Positions 8,293 through 16,298 of a DNA stretch of 18,776 nucleotides are shown in pieces (within the stretch, counting starts at the first letter, position 1; each line of letters starts with the position of its first letter). The position numbers and the translations under genes are program-made. Origin of the DNA: Chrysochromulina parva (taxonomy: Eukaryota > Haptophyta > Prymnesiales > Chrysochromulinaceae); contig PJAB01000949.1 in the NCBI GenBank assembly GCA_002887195.1, positions 1-18,776 on the forward strand. The letters are read 5' to 3'. The notes under the pieces were generated by a model. The model saw only the letters and a program-made list of their open reading frames with translations. It searched no databases and was not told the origin of the DNA.

Positions 8293-10118
8293 GGGGCGTG
8301 GGCACGGTGGCCGAGGGCGGCAAAAAGTCTAAGAAGCTCAAGAAGGACAAGAAGGGTGGCGATGGCGGCGCCGGGGAGGCCACTGCCGCAGCCCCCGCGC
8401 CCGCCGCCGCGCCCGCCGCCGCCGCCTCGCCGGAGGCACCGCCTCTCGACGACGGGTTGCTGCGCGCGTTTTGGAACGATGTAGTGGAGGAAGGTCTGGT
8501 CCCATCGACGCTTGAACGCAAGTACATGGCGTTCCTCGTGCTGCAGCGCGTGCTGCCGCGGCTGCATGCGCAGCAGGTGCCCCTCCTCCTCTCGCCCGCC
8601 TTGCTCCGCTGCCTCGTCAACGCTCTCGAAGGTTCGGATCGGCTCCTGCGCCCGGCGGCACTCGTGACACTCAAGGAGCTCGTCAGTGCGGCCGAGGCAT
8701 CGTCGCGGCTGCGCTCGTCGCTCGTCTCGGGCTTGCTCGGGCGAGGGCGCTCGGCGGATGAGACGTTCGACCGGCGAGCCTCGACCAAGGCACTTCGCCA
8801 GCTTCTCTCCCAGGGGCTCGCGCCCTCAACTGATGGCGACGAGAGCGAGGACTACCTCTTCAGTTTCGTCACAACGGCTCACCAGCACGAGGCGCCGTCA
8901 GCCTCCGCGCGGAAGGCGATCGCGAGTGGCTCGCTCAACGAGTCGGATGCGCTAGAGCGCCAACGCGATGCCTCTCGTCTTTGGGCACTCGATCAGCTCC
9001 TTGCCCTCGGACGCGCGTCGCTCCAGCGCGCGCGTAGGTCGCCGCCGACTGCACCCTCGTCGTCGGTGATGACGACGACGACGGCGGCGGCGGCGGCGAC
9101 GACGACGTCGACGACGACGAGCGGCGCCAAGGGCAAGCGCGCGCGCGAGCCCGCGCCGGCCGCGACCGACGCCGAGGAGGAGGATGCCGTGCCCGACGCG
9201 GCGGCCGCCGACGCGCCGCTCGTGCTGCCGACACGTACGCTACGATTCTTCTTCGGTGCCGCCTTTTGGAGCTGGCCCGAGCGCGCCTCTGGAGAGGATG
9301 AGCTGCCGCTCGCGCGCGAGTATGGCGGTCGGCCAGTTCCCGCGCTCTCTCCCGCCGTCCGGCGCGCCGCCGCGGATCGCTTCATCTCACTCGTAGGCGA
9401 GAGCTGCACCGCCGCCGCCGCCGCTGGCGGAGGCGGCGGCGACGAGAACAGCGGCGCGCTTGAGCTGCTCACCGAGGTGGATGGCTGGTGGCAGCAGCTT
9501 GCCAAGGGCGGCGCCGTGCTGCACACGCCGCTGGGCGAGGATGACAAGGCAGCGCTCGCCGCCTCGCGCGCCACCGTCGAAGAGCTGCGCCAACGGCGCC
9601 TCGGCGCAACTCAAAGTGCCGTCACTGGCACTGTCGCGGGCGCCGTCGCGGGCGCCGTCGCGCGCAAGCTCCGGGCGCTGGAGCTCTTCTCACGCCACCT
9701 GCAGCTGCAACTGCTCGTGGCGCCGCGCGGCGTCGCCGCCAACCTGGATGAGCTGTACCAATGCGTCCGGGAGGTGAACGCCACGGCCGCACTCGCCAGC
9801 AACGGCGGCGCCGCTGCGGCCGAGAGCGCTGGCAAGAAGGGCAAGAAGGGCAAGGCCGCCAAAGCAGGCGCGGCCGAGCCAGGCGCCGAGCTGGGCGGCA
9901 CCCTCGTCTCGGGCAAGGAGGGCAAGGAGGCTCAGCCTTCGGTGGCCGAGGTGGTCGTCGATCTGACGCTGTCAGTGCTGGTGCAGCCGTCCGCGACGCT
10001 GCGCGACGTGGGCAAGGCGGTGATGCGCGCCTTTGGCGACGAGATGACCGAGGCGGCGCTCGATCTCCTCGTCGAGGTTCTGCGTGCGGATCCGCAGGAG
10101 CTCGCGGGCGGAGGTGAA

Positions 10119-10150
<32 letters not shown>

Positions 10151-11567
10151 TGACGATGACGACGACGACGACGAGGACGAAGACGATGACGTGGAGGAGA
10201 TGGACGCGGAGGGTGGCGAGGGTGGCGAGGACGAGGACGAAGACAAGGACGAGGGCGAGAACGACGAGGAGGACGAGGACGACCTCGACAACGACCTGGA
10301 TTACCAAGAGGCCCTCCGGGTGGCGAATGCCCTCGAGAAGGCCGTCTTGGGCGGCGGCGAGGCGGACGAGGCGGACGAAGACGAGGACGAGGCGATGGAT
10401 GCGATGCCAGAGGACCCGCGCGAGATGGCCGCCGTCGACAAGCAGCTCGCGGCCATGCTCCGGCTGCGCATGGAGCAGCAGAGCGCCAAAAAGGAGCAGA
10501 AGCAGCAGCAACTCCACTTCAAGCTACGCGTGCTAGACCTCCTCGAGGCTCTCGTCCGCCGGCACAACCCCCCCCCAGCGCTCGTCCTGCTGCCGCTGCC
10601 GCTGCTCCAGGTGATGATTGCGAGTGCGCCGCGCCCGTCGGAACGCCCCTTGCTCGAGCGAACTGCCGGCCTGCTGAAGAACCGGCTGGCGAAGCTCTCG
10701 ATCCGCGCGCCGTGGCCGGCGGTGGCAGTGGCACCCTCGAGGCTGGTGAAGGAGCTCGAGGCTTTGTTGCAACTCGGCGAGAAGCTGCGCGCTGGGGGCT
10801 CCGATGTGGCGTCGTGCCTTACCGAGTCGGTGCTGCTGCTCCTCCGCACCATGAGCCAGCACAAGCTCCTCGGCCTCGCACCGCCCGAGGCGGCCGACAA
10901 GGGCGCCAACGGCGGGGCCTTCCACCACAGCGGCGCCAATGGCGTGGGCGGCGGCAGCAATGGGCGTGGCGTGGCGGCGGCTACTGGCGAGCTCAACGCG
11001 CAGGTGCTCACACTGCTCGAGGGGGCATTCACGCGCTTCTACACGCACAAGAACTGCCGGCTGCACACGAAGCTGCTGACCGAGGTCCTCCGGCGACATC
11101 CTGCACTTGGCTGGGCAATGGCCCCCCTGATCGTGAGTCACGTGTGCGGGGCACGCGACACGTACCTGAGCGGCGAGGCATGCAACCATCTCGAGATCCT
11201 GCTCCAGCAGCGCGGCGCATACGCACCGCCTTCAACGGGCGCCGACGGCTCCGACGGAGCCGGGCTCCGTATGGTGCTCGCAGTGCTGCCCGAGATGGGC
11301 GCGCAGCTGAGCGCCCTGCTTGGGCGCGACGGCGTACGCGCCAAGCACCTCTTGCCACCGCTGCGCCTCGCTCACGCACTGCTCAAGACGGCGCGCGACG
11401 TGCCGGGCGCTGATACGCCCGCGCTCGCCAAGACGCTCGCTGCCGCCGTCGACGAGATGAAGTCGCGCCAGGGCGCGGCGGCACGCTCCTTGCAGAGCCA
11501 GATCCAGCGGGTGCTCAGCCTCGTGCAGCAGGTGCAAGGCGGCGGCGGCAGCGGCAGCGGCGGTGGC

Positions 11568-11602
<35 letters not shown>

Positions 11603-11633
11603 GAAGAAGAAGAATAAGAAGCAGAAGAGGTGA
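7401..11633 (+). CDS. Pol5/MYBBP1A-type nucleolar protein (DNA polymerase phi family)
   Basis: A 1410-residue single-exon protein. The start at 7401 (MASGILPLFWDLAS) is preferred over the in-frame ATG at 7257 because the family begins close to FWxLAS; 7401 also has A at -3 and G at +4. Family hallmarks are FWDLAS (9-14), RRLVRGLASSRDGARQGF (from 55), EERDALFGRIF (from 110), a long acidic block (about 906-963), and after it MAAVDKQLAAMLRLR (from 1009) leading into a helical FKLRVLDLLEALVRR stretch. Basic KKSKKLKKDKK, KGKKGKAAK and terminal KKKNKKQKR motifs suit nucleolar import. Known relatives, yeast Pol5 and animal MYBBP1A, are armadillo/HEAT-like nucleolar proteins needed for rRNA synthesis and ribosome assembly; despite the family name they are not replicative polymerases. 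Insertions include 17 Gln (281-297), an Ala/Pro segment and a 22-residue Gly/Ser run before the tail. It is divergent with the kinase gene. Confidence 0.9.
8241..8291 (+). repeat. (CAG)17 microsatellite encoding polyglutamine
   Basis: Seventeen uninterrupted CAG codons encode Gln281-297 of the Pol5-like protein. The tract sits at the start of a low-complexity insertion that continues with a Lys-rich patch and an Ala/Pro stretch. The purity of the repeat suggests it is young and probably length-variable between strains. Confidence 0.97.
10116..10287 (+). repeat. GAC/GAG-rich acidic repeat in the Pol5-like CDS
   Basis: The run of GAC, GAG and GAT codons encodes a nearly pure Asp/Glu stretch broken by short Gly/Ala-rich and Lys segments. 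Acidic blocks at this position are usual in Pol5/MYBBP1A proteins, so the feature is expected though expanded at the DNA level by simple repeats. Confidence 0.9.
11538..11603 (+). repeat. GGC-rich repeat encoding a 22-residue Gly/Ser run
   Basis: Mostly GGC codons with two AGC and two GGT interruptions, encoding a Gly/Ser linker placed between the last predicted helix and the basic KKKNKKQKR tail. It probably acts as a flexible spacer for the nucleolar localisation signal. Confidence 0.95.
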
Positions 11634-11894
11634 TCCACGGACGTGGTTCATCCAGCCGGCGTGTAGTAGAGGGGCATCGCCGAGGTTTTGGCTGGATCTG
11701 GAAGGCGCGGGATGTCGGCTGAGTCCTGAGAGTGTGAAAGATCGATGTGTGTTGTTGGTCAAGCTTGAACTTCTTCGGCATGTTTCGTCAATATTTCACA
11801 CGGCTCCCACTTTCGCATTCTTTTTGATGACCCTCAATCAATTCCGGAAGAGAAGTTGGTCTTGGAAGCCAATTTGCCCCGCGCTGCTCATCAC
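11634..11894. other. Short spacer between Pol5 and channel genes
   Basis: This 261-base spacer follows the Pol5 stop and must hold its 3' end and the promoter and leader of the channel gene. It is less GC-rich than the flanking genes, with T-rich patches near 11770-11830. I see no convincing TATA box or poly(A) signal. The channel frame is open back into this region but has only non-ATG codons before 11895. Confidence 0.45.
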
Positions 11895-14800
11895 ATGCCC
11901 AAGAAGGGCGAGGACGCAGGCCGTCAGAAGTCGGCGCGGTCATCCAGCCCGCGGTCTGGACGGCCGACCGCGCCGGCCGCACTGGCGCCCAAGGGAGCTG
12001 CGCCAGCCAAAGCGGCACCTCAGACGTCCGCCCCGGTCTCCAAAGAGGCTACCCCGGTCCCTCGGGCGGCGATGAAGACGGTAGAGCCGAGTCCCGAGGC
12101 GGATGAGCCCTATGTCTACCCAGATGGTCGAACCTACCCCGTGGATGGTGTTTCGCTCTGCTGCCTGAAGCCAAACTACTTTCCACGGAGCTGGGCCATC
12201 GCTTTGATCAACGCTCCGTTCTTTGACTCGTTAGTCCTCCTGGTGATTACTGTCAACACCTGCTCGATGGTGTGGGAGTCTCCGTTGGACGAAGAAGGCA
12301 CGTGGAAGTCGGGCATTATTGCTGTGCTTGAGGTCATATTCCTTTGGGTGTACACAGTCGAAATGTTCCTCAAAATGTTGGCATACGGCGTCATCGGCAA
12401 CAAGCGTGCCTACATGCACGATCCTTGGTGTGTCCTTGACTTTATCGTCGTGAGCTGTGCGTGGGCCCCGATCCTGCTCGCGAACGTCGCACTTCCAAGC
12501 ATGAATTCGCTCCGTGCGCTGCGGGCGTTCCGCGCGCTGCGCGCCATGAAGATCATCCCCGGCTTGAAGTTGATCATCGATAGCATGCTCGACGTGATTC
12601 CGAAGCTGGGGAACGTCACGGCGCTCTTCATCTTCGTTTTTGTCGTCTTCGGCACCATCGGCATGGAGCTCTTCGAAGGCTTGCTGCACTACCGGTGCGC
12701 GTACGCAGGCTTCGAGCCGGGTGTCTCCGACGAGGCCGACTTCGACTCCGAGGTTGCATGCAACCCCAAGGCGCCCGCGTCGGACTTTTGCGGCCAGGGC
12801 GAGACGTGTGCGTACTTCGAGTCGTTGCCGTTCTACGGGATGATGTCGTTCGACAGCGTGCCGCTGGCGATGGTGACGTTGTTGTCGGCCACCACCTGGG
12901 ATACGTGGGAAACTTCCATGTTCTGCCTGATGGACATCACGGGTAACTGGTGGTGCCTTCTGTACTATCTGGGCATCATCATCCTCGGAGGCTGCTTCGC
13001 CCGCAACCTGTTCCTGGCGGTGCTCTTCGAGGAGTTCACGCAGCTTGGCCGCGTCAACGTCGCCACCGAGAAGATGGAGAAGCGCGCCGCGGAGCTCAAG
13101 GGCGAGATCGAGGTCAAGGAGGAGAAGGTCGTCCCTACGGGCTTCCTTGCGGATTTGGCTAACTCCTCCTTGCTGTCTGGCGCGTCGATCTTGCTCGTGC
13201 TGGTCAACATGGTCCTGATGTGCATGCCATACTATGGCATGAGCGACGAGTATGCGGCGAACCTCGAGCTCGCCGGCAGCTACATCACCTACGCCTTCGC
13301 GTTCGAGATGGGTATCAAGCTGCTCGGCCTTGGATGCGGCGGCTACTGGTCGGATGGGTGGAACTGCCTCGACGGCACGATCGTGCTCATGTCACTCAGC
13401 GAGATCCTCGTGACGCAGGTGCTCTCGTTCCTCGCGGACGGCTCGGTGCCGCAGATGTCCTTCCTCCGCATGCTGCGACTCTTGAGGGTCGCGCGCGCAC
13501 TTCGTCTGATGAGGTCGTGGCAGGGGCTCTACAGTGTCGTCGCGACGCTGCTCCGGGTGGCTCCGAAGATCTCGTCCCTGTTCTGCGTGACCTTCGTCAT
13601 CATGCTCGTCTTCACGCTCGCGGGCATGGAGTTCTTCGGCGGCATCTACACCGAGGACGCCGGCTACTCCGAGGTGCCCTGTCCCGGCGCCGTCTGCCCC
13701 AACCCTGACCTCGCGGAGAAGCCGTACTACGCCAACTTCGACTACTTCTATCCTGGGATGCTCTCCGTCTTCATCCTGTTCACCGGCGAGTGGGTCGACT
13801 CTTCGCTAGCGGCGGCGTCCGTGCTCGGTCCGAAGGTGCTCTTCTACTTCATCCCGTGCATGTGCGTCGGCAGCTTCCTCGTGATGAACATCTTCATCGG
13901 CATGGTGCTCTCGGCCTTTGGCGAGGAGGACGAGGAGGAAGAAGGAGAAGAGAAACCAGCCCCGGAGGAGCCTCCCGCGCCCGCCGCGCCCCACTCGGAC
14001 CTGCGCGAGGAGATGCCCTGGCCGCAGGAGCACTCGCTCTGCCTCTTCGGCCCGCGCAACATCCTGCGCCGGGCGTGCGAAGGCATCGTCTCCAACAAGG
14101 TGTTTGAGCAGTTCATCCTGCTCATCATCCTCGCGTCGTCGTACTCCCTCGCCATCGACACTCCGCTGCTCGATCCGGAGTCGGCCACCGCGGCTCTTCT
14201 CACGCTGTCCAACTACATATTCACCGCCATCTTTGTCTCGGAAATGCTCCTCAAGATCATCGCCTACGGCTTCGCCTTCACCGAGCGTGCCTACCTCAAG
14301 GACGGCTGGAACCAACTCGACTTCTTCATCGTGGTCGTCTCCGTCACCGTCATCGCTGCCGAGGTCCTCGACATCCCCGCCCTCGCGCCCCTGACGTCGT
14401 TCCGCGTCCTGCGCGCGCTCCGGCCACTCCGCCTCATCGGGCGCATCGAATCGATGAAGGTCATCGTCTCCACGCTCATCCGCTCCATCCCCGCTGTCCT
14501 CAATGTGGGCATGGTCTACTTCTTCATCCAGAGCGTCTTCGCCATCCTGGGCATGCAGCTCTTCGCGGGCACCTTCGCGATGTGCCAGGAAGACCCCACG
14601 ATCAAAGGCAAGCACCATTGCGAGGACCAGGGGTACCTGTGGGCCAACCCGCCGGGCAATGCGTTCGACGACTTCGGCCAGGCGAGCCTTACGCTCTTCT
14701 TGCAGACCTCGGGTGACCTCTGGGAGACGGAGATGTTCCAGGCAATGGCCGCCTCGGCCCCGGGCCATATCCCCGTGCGGAACGACTTCTCGCCCGCGGC

Positions 14801-16145
14801 GCTCTTTTCGATCGCGTGGATGTTCTTTGGCGCTTTCATCGCGCTCAACCTCTTCGTCGGTGCGATCGTCGAGACGTTCAACGCCATTTCCGCCGAGACG
14901 GGCGCGGGCTCGGCCATCATGACCGGTTCACAGCTCCAGTGGGTGCAGACAATCAAGGTGGCTGTGCAGACGAAGCCCACCAAGGGCGTCGTGGCGCCCA
15001 GCGGCGGCTTGCGCCTGTGGGTCTTCAACCTCGTCATGTCGATCAGCTTCGACGCCTTCATCATCGTCATCATCCTGCTCAACACCGTCTTGATGGCGTC
15101 CAAGTATTATCAGTTCGAAGAAGATGGGTGGCCGAAGACGTACTACGACTACGGCATGCGTTTCTTCACAACCGTCTACTACGTCGAGTGTGCGCTCAAG
15201 ATGTTCGCCATGGGCCCCGGCGGCTACTTCTCCGTTGGCTGGAATCGTTTCGACTTCACGATTGTCTGCACCGCAGCCCTCGACGACCTGTCCGTCGACG
15301 TGTCCGCGTTCCTGCCCATCTCCCCCTTCCTTCTTCGCGTACTCCGTATTATCCGCATCGTGCGCATCCTGCGCATCCTCAAGGGAGTCAAGGGGCTCCG
15401 CGACCTCGTGACGACCGTCATCCTATCTGCCCCTCCTGTCTTCAACGTGTGCCAGCTCCTCGTCATCGTCATGTTCATCTTCTCCGTCCTGGGCATGTCC
15501 CTGTTCGGAAATATGGTCCTCCAGGACAACGTCGAGTCTCACGCCAACTTCCAGACGGTGCCTAACGGCATGCTCCTCTTGCTGCAGACGGTCACCGGCG
15601 ACGGCTGGACGCTGCTGCTCCAGGACACGAAGGTCCAAGAGTCGTCGGGCCTGTGCACGGAGGCGGAGGGCAACTGCGGCACGTGGGCCGCTATCCCCTA
15701 CTTCGTTGCCTTCCAGCTCGTCGGCACCCTGGTCTTCCTCAACCTGATGATCGCCGTCATTCTCGACAACTTCACGTCGCTCTCGGAGCAAAACCCGGAC
15801 CTCGTCTCGCCAACCGACGTCGACGGCTTCATGGACGCGTGGTCGGAGCTCGACCCCGAGGCGAGCAACACGCTCCCTTCGGCGCGCTTGCCCGAGCTCA
15901 TCATGAAGGTACCGCCGCCTCTCGGCGTCATGGGCGATGGCGACGAGGCCGACGCCACTGCACTCGCCAAGAAGCTCAAGGTCGACGCCAAGGGTGGCGT
16001 CGTCAAGTTCGCCGACGTGCTCCTCGCCCTCTCCCTCAAACGCTACCTCGACAAGTCTGACCTGACTGAGTCGGAACTCATCAAGCTCGAGAAGGACGTG
16101 GAGCTGCAGCTCACCAAAGCGCCGGTCGAGGAGTTCACCGCGTAA
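11895..16145 (+). CDS. Four-domain voltage-gated cation channel alpha subunit (Nav/Cav superfamily)
   Basis: A 1416-residue, 24-TM pore subunit in one exon. Start ATG 11895 (MPKKGEDAG); ATG 12072 is an alternative. The N-terminus (1-90) is basic and Pro/Ala-rich. Four S1-S6 repeats follow. S4 charges are I: R207, 210, 213, 216, K219; II: R525 to R540, six at every third residue; III: R837, 840, 843, 846, 850; IV: R1148 to R1160 every third, then K1163 and K1166. Pore motifs are TWDTWE (D336), TGEWV (E632), SGDLWE (D941) and TGDGW (D1236), an all-acidic ring. The II-III linker is acidic. The III-IV linker has AIMT (1007-1010). The C-tail keeps the FMDAWSELDPEAS block of Nav/Cav tails but shows no canonical EF-hand loop or IQ motif, and the I-II linker shows no beta-subunit binding motif. 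It should sit in the plasma membrane or flagellar membrane. Ca2+ permeability is inferred from the filter. Confidence 0.93.
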   Translation: MPKKGEDAGRQKSARSSSPRSGRPTAPAALAPKGAAPAKAAPQTSAPVSKEATPVPRAAMKTVEPSPEADEPYVYPDGRTYPVDGVSLCCLKPNYFPRSWAIALINAPFFDSLVLLVITVNTCSMVWESPLDEEGTWKSGIIAVLEVIFLWVYTVEMFLKMLAYGVIGNKRAYMHDPWCVLDFIVVSCAWAPILLANVALPSMNSLRALRAFRALRAMKIIPGLKLIIDSMLDVIPKLGNVTALFIFVFVVFGTIGMELFEGLLHYRCAYAGFEPGVSDEADFDSEVACNPKAPASDFCGQGETCAYFESLPFYGMMSFDSVPLAMVTLLSATTWDTWETSMFCLMDITGNWWCLLYYLGIIILGGCFARNLFLAVLFEEFTQLGRVNVATEKMEKRAAELKGEIEVKEEKVVPTGFLADLANSSLLSGASILLVLVNMVLMCMPYYGMSDEYAANLELAGSYITYAFAFEMGIKLLGLGCGGYWSDGWNCLDGTIVLMSLSEILVTQVLSFLADGSVPQMSFLRMLRLLRVARALRLMRSWQGLYSVVATLLRVAPKISSLFCVTFVIMLVFTLAGMEFFGGIYTEDAGYSEVPCPGAVCPNPDLAEKPYYANFDYFYPGMLSVFILFTGEWVDSSLAAASVLGPKVLFYFIPCMCVGSFLVMNIFIGMVLSAFGEEDEEEEGEEKPAPEEPPAPAAPHSDLREEMPWPQEHSLCLFGPRNILRRACEGIVSNKVFEQFILLIILASSYSLAIDTPLLDPESATAALLTLSNYIFTAIFVSEMLLKIIAYGFAFTERAYLKDGWNQLDFFIVVVSVTVIAAEVLDIPALAPLTSFRVLRALRPLRLIGRIESMKVIVSTLIRSIPAVLNVGMVYFFIQSVFAILGMQLFAGTFAMCQEDPTIKGKHHCEDQGYLWANPPGNAFDDFGQASLTLFLQTSGDLWETEMFQAMAASAPGHIPVRNDFSPAALFSIAWMFFGAFIALNLFVGAIVETFNAISAETGAGSAIMTGSQLQWVQTIKVAVQTKPTKGVVAPSGGLRLWVFNLVMSISFDAFIIVIILLNTVLMASKYYQFEEDGWPKTYYDYGMRFFTTVYYVECALKMFAMGPGGYFSVGWNRFDFTIVCTAALDDLSVDVSAFLPISPFLLRVLRIIRIVRILRILKGVKGLRDLVTTVILSAPPVFNVCQLLVIVMFIFSVLGMSLFGNMVLQDNVESHANFQTVPNGMLLLLQTVTGDGWTLLLQDTKVQESSGLCTEAEGNCGTWAAIPYFVAFQLVGTLVFLNLMIAVILDNFTSLSEQNPDLVSPTDVDGFMDAWSELDPEASNTLPSARLPELIMKVPPPLGVMGDGDEADATALAKKLKVDAKGGVVKFADVLLALSLKRYLDKSDLTESELIKLEKDVELQLTKAPVEEFTA

Positions 16146-16182
16146 GAAGAAGGGGGTACAAGAGGGCTGTGGGTACGTGGCT

Positions 16183-16189
16183 ATATAAC
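16183..16189 (+). promoter_or_regulatory. TATA-like element upstream of the MFS gene
   Basis: TATATAA occurs 110 nt before the ATG at 16299, in the short spacer after the channel stop (16146-16298). It is a reasonable TATA box for the transporter gene by sequence and distance. No transcript evidence is available. Confidence 0.35.
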
Positions 16190-16298
16190 AGGGGACGTGC
16201 CCGATTGGTTTGGCGAGGACATTTGCCTGCCGTTCGGGTTTTCGTTTTTTTGCTAGAGCGCAGTGGCCGTAGAGGCCGCGGGGTAATGAAAATGATGC

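Noticed and set aside
7590..8567. 325-codon minus-strand frame opposite the Pol5-like gene
   Set aside because: Antisense shadow; contains a polyleucine run that is simply the CAG repeat read on the other strand.
7401..11633. True DNA polymerase activity suggested by the family name
   Set aside because: No polymerase catalytic motifs were seen; Pol5/MYBBP1A proteins act in rRNA synthesis and ribosome assembly.
11856..11894. Upstream extension of the channel to a TTG codon
   Set aside because: A nuclear eukaryotic gene is expected to start at ATG; the first ATG in frame is 11895. The GTG at 1918 and TTG at 7271 were rejected for the same reason.
13806..14768. 320-codon minus-strand frame opposite the channel gene
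   Set aside because: Shadow of a strongly conserved channel coding region; composition is Asp/Glu/Arg/Gly-rich with no family signature. The same applies to the 368-codon minus frame at 15423-16529.
15810..15950. Canonical calcium-binding EF-hand in the channel tail
   Set aside because: The segment matches the Nav/Cav EF-hand-like fold region, but the acidic loop residues of a functional EF-hand are not present in the canonical spacing.
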